Assembly: GCA_944323945.1 (NCBI GenBank)
Contig: CALUUL010000004.1
Span: forward strand, 1 to 64,000
DNA: 64,000 nt
Direction: 5' to 3'
Origin: Candidatus Gastranaerophilales bacterium
GTDB lineage: Bacteria; Cyanobacteriota; Vampirovibrionia; Gastranaerophilales; Gastranaerophilaceae
Under the pieces are notes generated by a model. That model was given only the letters and a program-made list of their open reading frames with translations, was not told the origin of the DNA and ran no database searches. A program made the translations under genes and the position numbers. Of the stretch, positions 1 through 7,209 are shown piece by piece (position 1 is the stretch's first letter; each line of letters begins with the position of its first letter).

Positions 1-72
1 GAGCCAACTCAACCGACTGAGCCAACTCAACCGACTGAGCCAACTCAACCAACTGAGCCAACTCAACCAACT
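1..72 (+). repeat. 18-bp tandem repeat encoding EPTQPT
   Basis: Four consecutive 18-bp units, differing only at a Pro codon third base (ccg or cca), encode the hexapeptide EPTQPT. A degenerate fifth unit follows. The array probably continues upstream of the window. Such in-frame minisatellites can change copy number by slippage, which is inference here. Confidence 0.9.
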
Positions 73-315
73 GAGCCTACAGAAAGTACAGACTGTGATT
101 CTCCATCAGATCCTGATGTACCTACAGATGAACAAGAACCTGAATTACTAAGTGCAGAAAACACAAGTGCTCAAGTAGCGGATAATACAAACAATGCACA
201 AACAGTTAAAACAGCTTCTTCATCAAATTCGTTAGCAGGTAAATTTACTTCATTCTTAGTAAATAGATTTGTTAACAAAAATGAAAAACCAAGTGGAATT
301 TCATATAACGCATAA
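1..315 (+). CDS. C-terminal part of a Pro/Thr/Glu-repeat protein (5' truncated by window edge)
   Basis: An open frame runs from the first base of the window to a TAA at 313-315, so only about 104 C-terminal residues are visible. It begins with tandem Glu-Pro-Thr-Gln-Pro-Thr hexapeptides, continues through an acidic Ser/Asp/Glu-rich linker, and ends with a basic, partly hydrophobic tail (KFTSFLVNRF, then KPSGISYNA). The composition suggests a secreted or surface-exposed linker, but no domain is recognisable. A strong hairpin terminator follows. The start codon and any signal peptide lie outside the window. A similar Thr/Pro/Glu repeat occurs in the protein at 42856-44241. Confidence 0.8.
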   Translation, partial: EPTQPTEPTQPTEPTQPTEPTQPTEPTESTDCDSPSDPDVPTDEQEPELLSAENTSAQVADNTNNAQTVKTASSSNSLAGKFTSFLVNRFVNKNEKPSGISYNA

Positions 316-331
316 AAACTCAATGAATAAG

Positions 332-367
332 AAAAGTGACGATTTCAAAATCGTCACTTTTTTTTAT
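332..367. terminator. Bidirectional intrinsic terminator
   Basis: A perfect 10-bp stem (AGTGACGATT / AATCGTCACT) with a 4-base loop is flanked by an A-run on the left and a run of about nine T on the right. It lies between the convergent stop codons at 315 and 383 and could terminate both strands. Confidence 0.9.
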
Positions 368-382
368 AAATAAAAAATATAA

Positions 383-1768
383 TTAATTTACGGAATTTTG
401 TTCTTCCGATTTTATAACCATCTTAAATTCATCAAGAATTTCTCGCCAAGACTCAACAACAACATCATCCTTACTCAATGCTTCTTGTGAAATTCCTGCA
501 TGATGAATAAGCGGTAATAATTTATCTTCACTTATTTTAATAGCCTGATCTATATCATCGTCTGTATCATTACAAATAAAGAAACCGTTACCATTAGCAT
601 CTTTTTCGTAGCCAACTATTGTAATTTCATGCCCACCATCTACTTTATTATTTGAATCTAGATGCGTGTATCCAATTATTACATTTTGACCAAGTTCTAA
701 TGATTTTAATATATGTTGTTTTGTTTCTTCAGGCTTACAATTATAACCAATTAAATATCCATTTTCATCAAGATTTTGATAAACAACAGAAATTTTAGGC
801 ATTTCAAAAACAATTTCTTCAACAAAATTTTTTTCAAAATCAGTTAAACCGCTTTTATCAGGATTAAATTTTCCTGTCCTTTCATCAGTAAGAGCATTAT
901 ATGTATTTTGTGAACCCAAATTCAACAATGCTGATTGAATTAAAACATCAATACAAGAACGCTCATTCGGATCTTTATATGAAGTTTGTACTCTTGCTCT
1001 TACAATGGCATTTCTATCAGGCTGAATATTTATTGTTAAATCATCCCAACTATTAACTTTACTATTTGTATTAAATTCTCTTAATTTCCATAAGCTTTCA
1101 GCGAAACCTCCGGAAATATCAGAGGTATGTATCTTTTTTTCTACACTATATTGATTACTGGATAATCCTTGAGCAAAACGTGCAAATTCTGCAGGTTTTC
1201 TGCTCGCCAAATTAAATTCCATACTTGCAACAACACAAGAAGAAGAAATTACATTATATGCTTGTTTTGGAAATTCTTTTCCCGTTTCTTGCGATATCTC
1301 ATCTGCAACATTTTTTGGGATATCTCCAAACTTTTGAGTTATTGAATAAGGATTATCTAAAGCTTTTATTACTTCAGCTAAAATTAATTTTTCATCTAAT
1401 CCTACAATTCTTGGTTCTGTTGCAATTTTATATAAGTTTTCTAATACAGTCGAACCATCATTAGAACTATTATCAGTTAATATTCCTTTCTCTTGCAATT
1501 TTGCAAGAGATTCAAGTGACGTTTTATCAAGCTTTCTTGATACAACTTCTAATTGTTTTTGAGGAGATGGCAACTGTTCAATAGATTGCTCTGATGTAGA
1601 TGTTTTTTTTGCTGTAAATGAAGGATGATATGCTTGTAAGTTTATACTACTGGCTTTTTTTAAATCTGACGGTATACTAACATTCCTATGCTCGACAATA
1701 TTAGCATTATTTTTCAATTCATTAAAAAATATAGGAGTTGTACTATTTATCTTAGAAATATTTAACAT
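383..1768 (-). CDS. Hypothetical protein with papain-like cysteine-peptidase-type C-terminal half
   Basis: A 461-residue protein with the start placed at the ATG at 1768. AGAAGG lies 12 bases before it, and an earlier in-frame start would add a poor hydrophobic stretch. The N-terminus carries no signal peptide, and residues 30-100 look like a disordered linker (PSFTAKK, SIEQLPSP). The second half has spaced elements resembling a papain-fold enzyme: a Cys in SSSCVVASM (residue 178), a His in DGGHEITIVGYE (about 380) and an Asn/Asp pair in FFICNDTDDD (about 400). That triad is my reading of the sequence, not a family match. It converges on the repeat protein at 1-315 across a shared terminator. 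It could also be a catalytically dead scaffold. Confidence 0.75.
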   Translation of the reverse strand: MLNISKINSTTPIFFNELKNNANIVEHRNVSIPSDLKKASSINLQAYHPSFTAKKTSTSEQSIEQLPSPQKQLEVVSRKLDKTSLESLAKLQEKGILTDNSSNDGSTVLENLYKIATEPRIVGLDEKLILAEVIKALDNPYSITQKFGDIPKNVADEISQETGKEFPKQAYNVISSSCVVASMEFNLASRKPAEFARFAQGLSSNQYSVEKKIHTSDISGGFAESLWKLREFNTNSKVNSWDDLTINIQPDRNAIVRARVQTSYKDPNERSCIDVLIQSALLNLGSQNTYNALTDERTGKFNPDKSGLTDFEKNFVEEIVFEMPKISVVYQNLDENGYLIGYNCKPEETKQHILKSLELGQNVIIGYTHLDSNNKVDGGHEITIVGYEKDANGNGFFICNDTDDDIDQAIKISEDKLLPLIHHAGISQEALSKDDVVVESWREILDEFKMVIKSEEQNSVN

Positions 1769-1865
1769 AGCAATACTATACCTTCTAATATTATAAAAAA
1801 AAATATAACAAAAAATTGCCAACAAATATTCTAAATTATAATCATTTTATCTGTTTTGTAACATA

Positions 1866-2831
1866 TTATATTTGATTTTTGCCTTCTTTTAGACCTCTGG
1901 CTCTGTCGTAAAGTTCAATTTTCATATTATAAGAATTTGCTTTATCTATTACATAATTTATTAAATCTAAATAATAAGCAGAAATTGTACTTCTATTTGT
2001 TTTATACCATACATCCTCAATATCAAGAGCTAGCCACTTTCCACCTACTTCTCGTACAGAAGCTATCCAAGAATCAATTTCTTTACGGTTGTCATTAACA
2101 TTCGGAATTATTATAAATTTAGAAGTCATAAGACCATATCCATCAGTATTTGCAGATGCATACTTTTTCATATTCTCTAATACTTTTTTATATGCATTAA
2201 CTTGTTTAATTTTTTTGTATGTTTTTTCACAACCTGAATCAATTGAAATAACAACATTCAACACACCTTTTTGTATCGCTTCTTCAATTGCAGGAGAAAA
2301 TTTAATTCCAGAAGAATGAATTCTCATATTTTGAAAACCACTGGCAGTCAACAATTTTATCAAATCTTCAAATTCAGGCGCAATTGTAGGTTCACCACCA
2401 CCAAAAGAAACTTCGCCACCAGGACGTAATATATTTTTCTCTATCATATCCTTTACGATAGGAACAGAGTTATAAGGCTTGATTTTATCAAACATTTTTT
2501 TATTTTGAACTTCATAACAATATGTACATTTACTATTGCATTGAACCCAATAATTAAATTGCAAAAAGTTTATATAATCTTCATCATCCCAGTCTTTTTC
2601 TTCCAAGAAAACACACCCAACACAATTAGGCATAAGATTTCCATTTTTATGTGCATTTCTATATTTTCTTTTTTGTTCAAAAAGCGAATCCCAATCTATA
2701 GGTTCACCAGCATATGTATTCATTAATGTAATTTTGCCACCGCCTTTGTGACAAGTAAAACAACATGTTTCAAGCCTTGTGTGCTCAAAATCCATACCAT
2801 GTTCAATATATCTGCAACTTAAATACTTCAA
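1866..2831 (-). CDS. Radical SAM protein with N-terminal cysteine module (paralogue 1)
   Basis: A 321-residue radical SAM enzyme. The canonical CX3CX2C cluster motif is at Cys98, Cys102 and Cys105, and the SAM-contact motif GGGEPT starts near residue 144. Before the core is a conserved cysteine set: Cys6 followed by IEHG, the pair Cys23-Cys24 plus Cys27, a KGGGK stretch, then Cys70-x2-Cys73. This resembles a SPASM/Twitch auxiliary iron-sulfur site placed at the N-terminus instead of the usual C-terminus. The start is TTG with a GGA-type ribosome site. It is divergent from three paralogues at 2978-6004. Its substrate is unknown: no precursor peptide or sugar gene is adjacent. Confidence 0.88.
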   Translation of the reverse strand: MKYLSCRYIEHGMDFEHTRLETCCFTCHKGGGKITLMNTYAGEPIDWDSLFEQKRKYRNAHKNGNLMPNCVGCVFLEEKDWDDEDYINFLQFNYWVQCNSKCTYCYEVQNKKMFDKIKPYNSVPIVKDMIEKNILRPGGEVSFGGGEPTIAPEFEDLIKLLTASGFQNMRIHSSGIKFSPAIEEAIQKGVLNVVISIDSGCEKTYKKIKQVNAYKKVLENMKKYASANTDGYGLMTSKFIIIPNVNDNRKEIDSWIASVREVGGKWLALDIEDVWYKTNRSTISAYYLDLINYVIDKANSYNMKIELYDRARGLKEGKNQI

Positions 2832-2881
2832 TTAATATTCCAATCTTTACTTACTCATATAAAAGGGTAACATTTATAAAT

Positions 2882-2945
2882 ATTATAGTCAAGAATACAA
2901 ATAAACACTAAATTTGTTGTTTTTGAATTTTATTATATGTATAAT
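2882..2945. promoter_or_regulatory. Divergent promoter region between radical SAM genes
   Basis: The 146-bp gap between divergent TTG-started radical SAM genes contains TATAAT on the minus strand at 2882-2887 and TATAAT on the plus strand at 2940-2945. Each is about 30-50 bases from its start codon. No convincing -35 box is seen. Confidence 0.5.
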
Positions 2946-2977
2946 ATCCTTGAGTGAGACAAATATAGGGAAATATT

Positions 2978-3946
2978 TTGAAATATACAAGTTGTATACA
3001 TTTAGAGCACGGAATAACATTTTTTTCTAACTCAGTACAGATATGTTGTATAAGCTCCCATCCCGGTGGCGGCAGTATTGTAGAAATTGACAACTACAAA
3101 GGTGAACTAATTGATTGGGATAATTTTTTTGAGCATCGAAACAAATTAAGAGAAAGCGCAAGAAATGGCTCTATTCCTCAAAAATGTGAAGGCTGTTATT
3201 ATTTAAAAGAGCAAGAATGGAATACCGATAATTACATAGATGAAGTTTTAATTGGCCACTTTACGCATTGCAATTGTAATTGTATTTATTGTTATACAGA
3301 AAAAGATAAAAAATTCTTTAATGCAAATAAAACATATAATATATATCCTGTTATAAAGGATATGATTGAAAAGAATATTCTTTCAAAAAAAGCAACTATT
3401 ACTTTTGGTGGTGGTGAACCAACAATTCTTCAAGAGTTTGAAGAACTTGTTCATCTTTTACTTGATTATGATGTTTATAATATTAGAATTCATTCTGATG
3501 GAATTAAATATTCTCCTGCGATTGAAAAAGGATTAAAACTTGGTAAAATCACACTAATTACATCTGTAGACTCAAGTTCAAAAAAAATATATGAAGAAAT
3601 AAAACAAGTTCCTTGCTATGATAAAGTATGGAAAAATCTTGAACAGTATGCAAAAGCAAAGAATGGTTTAATTCGTACAAAATATGTTTTAATACCTGGT
3701 GTAAATGACAATCTTACAGAAGTAAAAAATTGGCTTCAAAAGACATATGATGTTGGTATAAGACACATAGCATTTGATATTGAAGATAATTGGTTTAAAG
3801 CAAGACGTAACAATATACCACAATATATATATGTAATTTTTGATTTTGTTTCTGAATGCTATAAACAATATAAAATTGAAAGCTGTGAATTGTATGAAAG
3901 AGCATACAATCTAAAAGTAGATAGAGAAAGTAGATTAAAAGTCTGA
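2978..3946 (+). CDS. Radical SAM protein with N-terminal cysteine module (paralogue 2)
   Basis: A 322-residue paralogue of the divergent gene at 1866-2831, collinear over its whole length. It has Cys6 before LEHG, Cys23-Cys24, a PGGGS stretch, Cys70-x2-Cys73, the radical SAM cluster Cys98-x3-Cys102-x2-Cys105 and GGGEPT near 144. The start is TTG at 2978 with AGGG 7 bases upstream, and the N-terminus MKYTSC matches the paralogue's MKYLSC, which supports this start. It is the first of three co-directional genes with a 3-18 base gap between them, so an operon is likely. The iron-sulfur and SAM chemistry follow from the family; the reaction is not inferable from sequence. Confidence 0.88.
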   Translation: MKYTSCIHLEHGITFFSNSVQICCISSHPGGGSIVEIDNYKGELIDWDNFFEHRNKLRESARNGSIPQKCEGCYYLKEQEWNTDNYIDEVLIGHFTHCNCNCIYCYTEKDKKFFNANKTYNIYPVIKDMIEKNILSKKATITFGGGEPTILQEFEELVHLLLDYDVYNIRIHSDGIKYSPAIEKGLKLGKITLITSVDSSSKKIYEEIKQVPCYDKVWKNLEQYAKAKNGLIRTKYVLIPGVNDNLTEVKNWLQKTYDVGIRHIAFDIEDNWFKARRNNIPQYIYVIFDFVSECYKQYKIESCELYERAYNLKVDRESRLKV

Positions 3947-3964
3947 TAAATGGAGGACTTTCTC

Positions 3965-4954
3965 TTGTTTAATAAATTACTAAATTTAATAGAAAATGAA
4001 AAAAAAGAAAAAACATGCAAATTTATAAATAATTCATTGATTTTTGATTATGAAAACAATATTAGATTTTGCCCTTTTTCTAATACCGGAGAAATTATTA
4101 ATAATTTTAACGGAATTTGGTTAGACATAGAAAAAATAAAAAAAGTAAAATCAGAGACAATAGAGCTTATTAAATCCAATGAAAATACTGGAATATGCAA
4201 GAATTGTGAATTCTATTCAAATCAAAGACATTCAGAAAATAATAAAATTAAGTTTTTATATTTATCAAATTGGAAAAATTGTTATTTAAATTGTTCTTAT
4301 TGCTTTTTTCCAAAAGAAGAAGACTTAATAAAAGCAAAGCATTATGATATTTTACCTGCTATAAAACAATTACTTGATGCAAAATTAATTGATGTTGATA
4401 CAACGGTAATATTCAGCTGTGGAGACGCAACTATTCATCCGGAATTTGATAAAATCCTATATTATTTCATCAACTATGAAATGAAAAAGATTATTATAAA
4501 TACTCCGGCTATGAGATATTGTGAATCTATATCTGAAGCAATTGCAAAAAACATTGCAGAAGTCATAATTCCACTTGACTCAGGATGTCCATATATCTTT
4601 GAAAAAATAAAAGGTACGAATAAATTCGATATCGTTATCAGCAATTTAAAAAGATATCTTTCTTTTGAAGAACCATCAGAAAAAAGAGTAATACTTAAAT
4701 ATACCATTTTAAATGGCATAAACGATAACCAAAAAGAATTATTAGACTGGTTTATGCTATCAAGAGATTTAGGAATAAAAAAACTTACTATTGATATTGA
4801 TAAAAAATGGTATAATCAGATTAGGTATTCTATCCCACAATATTTAAAAGAACTTATTATTTTTATAAAAACAATGTCAAAATATAATAATGTTGAAATA
4901 GAGTTTTGTGATAGAACAGATTTTATATATAAATCAATAAAAAAGAAACAGTAA
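3965..4954 (+). CDS. Divergent radical SAM-like protein (paralogue 3, altered SAM-binding motif)
   Basis: A roughly 329-residue paralogue. The start is set at TTG 3965 because GGAGG at 3952-3956 sits 8 bases before it. An in-frame ATG at 3950 overlaps that ribosome site and is less likely. The radical SAM cysteines are kept in CYLNCSYC, as are a reduced N-terminal cysteine set (one Cys, a single Cys-Pro instead of Cys-Cys, then CKNC). The usual GGGEPT is replaced by SCGDAT, and the N-terminal GGG stretch is absent. It lies between two intact paralogues. It may be a partner subunit, an enzyme with altered chemistry, or an early decay product. The long uninterrupted frame argues against decay. 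Confidence 0.82.
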   Translation: MFNKLLNLIENEKKEKTCKFINNSLIFDYENNIRFCPFSNTGEIINNFNGIWLDIEKIKKVKSETIELIKSNENTGICKNCEFYSNQRHSENNKIKFLYLSNWKNCYLNCSYCFFPKEEDLIKAKHYDILPAIKQLLDAKLIDVDTTVIFSCGDATIHPEFDKILYYFINYEMKKIIINTPAMRYCESISEAIAKNIAEVIIPLDSGCPYIFEKIKGTNKFDIVISNLKRYLSFEEPSEKRVILKYTILNGINDNQKELLDWFMLSRDLGIKKLTIDIDKKWYNQIRYSIPQYLKELIIFIKTMSKYNNVEIEFCDRTDFIYKSIKKKQ

Positions 4955-4969
4955 ACAATTGGTGTACAA

Positions 4970-6004
4970 ATGTTCATATATAATGAAAAATATGTAAGTA
5001 AAAAAGAAGGTTACTATTATAGTTGTCCTTGGATTGAGCACGGTTTGGTTTTTTTTCAATATAAACTTACAATGTGCTGTTACTGTGGTCATGAGGGCGG
5101 TGGACATACTTTAATTAGAGATAACTTTGTCGGTCAACCAATTAACTGGGATAGAATTTTCAAAGTAAAAGAAATATTCCGAAGATTTCATAAAAAGGGA
5201 AAAATAAACACTAGTTGCATAGGCTGCCCTTTTCTAAAAGAAGACAAATGGGACAGTGAAAATTATATAAATAATCTTTATATAAGCCATTGGACAAATT
5301 GCAATTCTAAATGTATATATTGTTATGCAACAAATAATCCTAAAGATTTTAAAGTAGACAAATTATATAATGTTCTTCCATATGTTAAAGATATGTATGA
5401 AAAAGGTATATTGAGACCGGGAGGAATTATATCTTTTGGTGGTGGTGAGCCAACTTTATTGGACGAATTTGAAGATCTTGTAACATTTTTCTTGGATAAT
5501 TATTTTTGGGGAATAAGAGTTCATACTTCAGGAATAAAATATAGTCCTGCTCTAGCAAGAGCCATTAATGAAATAAGAGGATATGTTGTTGTTTCTGTCG
5601 ATTCAGGCTCAAAAGAAACATTTGAAAAAATAAAACAAGTTCCTTGTTATGAAAAAGTAAGAGAAACAATACGAAAATATGCACTCCAAACAACATTTTT
5701 AGGTCGATACCTTGTGAGTGCAAAATATATTATAATCCCTGGTATAAATGACTCAATTGAAGAAATTGAAAAGTGGATGATAACAAATTACAATGCAGGT
5801 TTATATACAACTGTATTAGATATTGAAGAAAATTGGTACCTTAAAAATAAAGATAATATTCCAAAACATATTTTTGATTTAATCAAATATGCTGAAAAAA
5901 GAGCAGAACAACTAAATACAAATTTTGAACTTTACGAAAGAATTCAAAACATGCTTGATAATGAAAAAAATAAAAAGAAGTCACTATTAACTATATTCAA
6001 GTAA
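4970..6004 (+). CDS. Radical SAM protein with N-terminal cysteine module (paralogue 4)
   Basis: A 344-residue protein with an extra ~13-residue N-terminal extension relative to paralogues 1 and 2. It shows Cys19-Pro-Trp-Ile-Glu-His-Gly, Cys36-Cys37-x-Cys39, a GGGH stretch, Cys83-x2-Cys86, the radical SAM motif Cys111-x3-Cys115-x2-Cys118 and GGGEPT. The CPW opening and the later Cys-x2-Cys are the clearest SPASM-like elements of the four. ATG at 4970 is preceded by GGTG. The C-terminus is Lys-rich. It is the last gene of the plus-strand trio and converges with the hydrolase gene at 6007 with a 2-base gap. The substrate is unknown. Confidence 0.88.
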   Translation: MFIYNEKYVSKKEGYYYSCPWIEHGLVFFQYKLTMCCYCGHEGGGHTLIRDNFVGQPINWDRIFKVKEIFRRFHKKGKINTSCIGCPFLKEDKWDSENYINNLYISHWTNCNSKCIYCYATNNPKDFKVDKLYNVLPYVKDMYEKGILRPGGIISFGGGEPTLLDEFEDLVTFFLDNYFWGIRVHTSGIKYSPALARAINEIRGYVVVSVDSGSKETFEKIKQVPCYEKVRETIRKYALQTTFLGRYLVSAKYIIIPGINDSIEEIEKWMITNYNAGLYTTVLDIEENWYLKNKDNIPKHIFDLIKYAEKRAEQLNTNFELYERIQNMLDNEKNKKKSLLTIFK

Positions 6005-6006
6005 AA

Positions 6007-6549
6007 CTATTTGATAATAGCTTGCACTTCTTTGAATTTGGGATGTTTAGAAGTTTCAAGAAGTTCAAATATTACCATTTCTGTAGTAACAATCTGTGCA
6101 CCCATATGCATTAATCTTTTTAATGCAATTTCTTTATTTTTTTGAGACCTTGAACCACAAGAATTTTCAACTATAAATACCTCATAATCTTGATTTAGTA
6201 AATCAACAACCGTTTGAAGTACACAAATATGTGTTTCAATTCCCAAAATAATTATCTGTTTTTTATTTAATTTATTTAACTTAGCTTGAAGAGTGTCTTC
6301 TTTTAATGCACTAAAGCTAAATTTTTCAATATATTCAGCATTTGGAACTGCATTTTTAATTTCAGAAATTGTAGTACCTAAACCTTTGGGATACTGTTCA
6401 GTAATAATCGTTGGGATATTTAAAATACCAGCAGCTTTTGCCACTTTTACAGCTTCTGATGAGACCATCTTATCCTCTAACATATTCACCAATTTTTCTT
6501 GTACATCTATAATAAGTACAATTGAATTATCTAATTTTATAGTATTCAT
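6007..6549 (-). CDS. Isochorismatase-family cysteine hydrolase
   Basis: A 180-residue protein of normal length for the family. The catalytic triad is visible: Asp15 in IIDVQE, Lys76 in EKFSFSA and Cys109 in GIETHICV, with the Glu-Thr-His loop before the cysteine. This matches the YcaC/nicotinamidase-like branch, which hydrolyses amides or related bonds by a cysteine nucleophile. The specific substrate cannot be named. The start ATG has AAGGGA upstream. It lies 17 bases downstream of the hypothetical gene at 6567-7013 on the same strand, so the two are probably cotranscribed. Confidence 0.88.
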   Translation of the reverse strand: MNTIKLDNSIVLIIDVQEKLVNMLEDKMVSSEAVKVAKAAGILNIPTIITEQYPKGLGTTISEIKNAVPNAEYIEKFSFSALKEDTLQAKLNKLNKKQIIILGIETHICVLQTVVDLLNQDYEVFIVENSCGSRSQKNKEIALKRLMHMGAQIVTTEMVIFELLETSKHPKFKEVQAIIK

Positions 6550-6566
6550 ATATTCCCTTTATAAAA

Positions 6567-7013
6567 CTAATATTTTGAAATTTCTTCAAAGTACCTTTCA
6601 AGTGCTTTATAACCTGAATATATTTCACTTGATAAACTTACATACCTTGAAGCAGCCAGATATTTAAGCTCTTTAGCTCTTATTTGAATGATTTCATCAG
6701 CATCTGCTTTTAAATTTTTTTCTAAAGACATAGACCATCTTTTTAAGAAAGATAATTCTTCATTTATTTGTTTTATTGTAGAAAATTCTAACGGATTAAA
6801 ATCATACTTTGCAAGCAAAGCCTTCTCCTTATTATTAATACGAGGTAAAACAACAGGAACTCCGTATATTTTCTTTATAACCATATAGTTATCAGCCGTT
6901 CTTCTGTGAGAATCAGGAACTTCTCCTCTAGCAAGCATTGCCGACATACTTAATGAACTAAATTTATCATCATCACAAGATAATGAGCTTAAATTTGTAC
7001 TTTCTAAGAACAA
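6567..7013 (-). CDS. Hypothetical protein, start uncertain
   Basis: A 148-residue hydrophilic protein with no recognised family. After residue 45 it is mostly predicted helix with charged heptad-like stretches (INEELSFLKRW, LEKNLKADADEI). The TTG at 7013 has no good ribosome site. The frame stays open upstream to 7070, and a GGAG box about 8 bases before an in-frame ATT at 7046 could mark a non-standard start. A 10-codon overlapping mini-frame begins at the ATG near 7060. It is followed by the isochorismatase-type gene. Function cannot be inferred. Confidence 0.6.
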   Translation of the reverse strand: MFLESTNLSSLSCDDDKFSSLSMSAMLARGEVPDSHRRTADNYMVIKKIYGVPVVLPRINNKEKALLAKYDFNPLEFSTIKQINEELSFLKRWSMSLEKNLKADADEIIQIRAKELKYLAASRYVSLSSEIYSGYKALERYFEEISKY

Positions 7014-7197
7014 CTTATTATTTTTATTTATAACAGAAGTATTAATTTCCCCATCTCCATAATAGAATAATTATCGAATAACAATATAATAATAGTTCTT
7101 CAATAAATTTTTGTCATGAGATTTTCTATATATATTAAGATTTTTTGTCAAATTTTTTACAAATTAAAATTAAATTTATTAGATATTTTTTTTAGAT

Positions 7198-7209
7198 TAT
7201 AATTAAAGT
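7198..7209 (+). promoter_or_regulatory. mnmG -10 box, TATAAT exactly 6 bases before ATG
   Basis: TATAAT at 7198-7203 is followed by six bases and then the ATG at 7210, so transcription would begin at or next to the start codon. No Shine-Dalgarno sequence is present and no clear -35 box is seen. The mRNA is probably leaderless. Confidence 0.6.

Noticed and set aside
2832..2977. Precursor peptide gene for the radical SAM cluster
   Set aside because: The gap has no frame with a ribosome site, and no small frame was found between the four genes.
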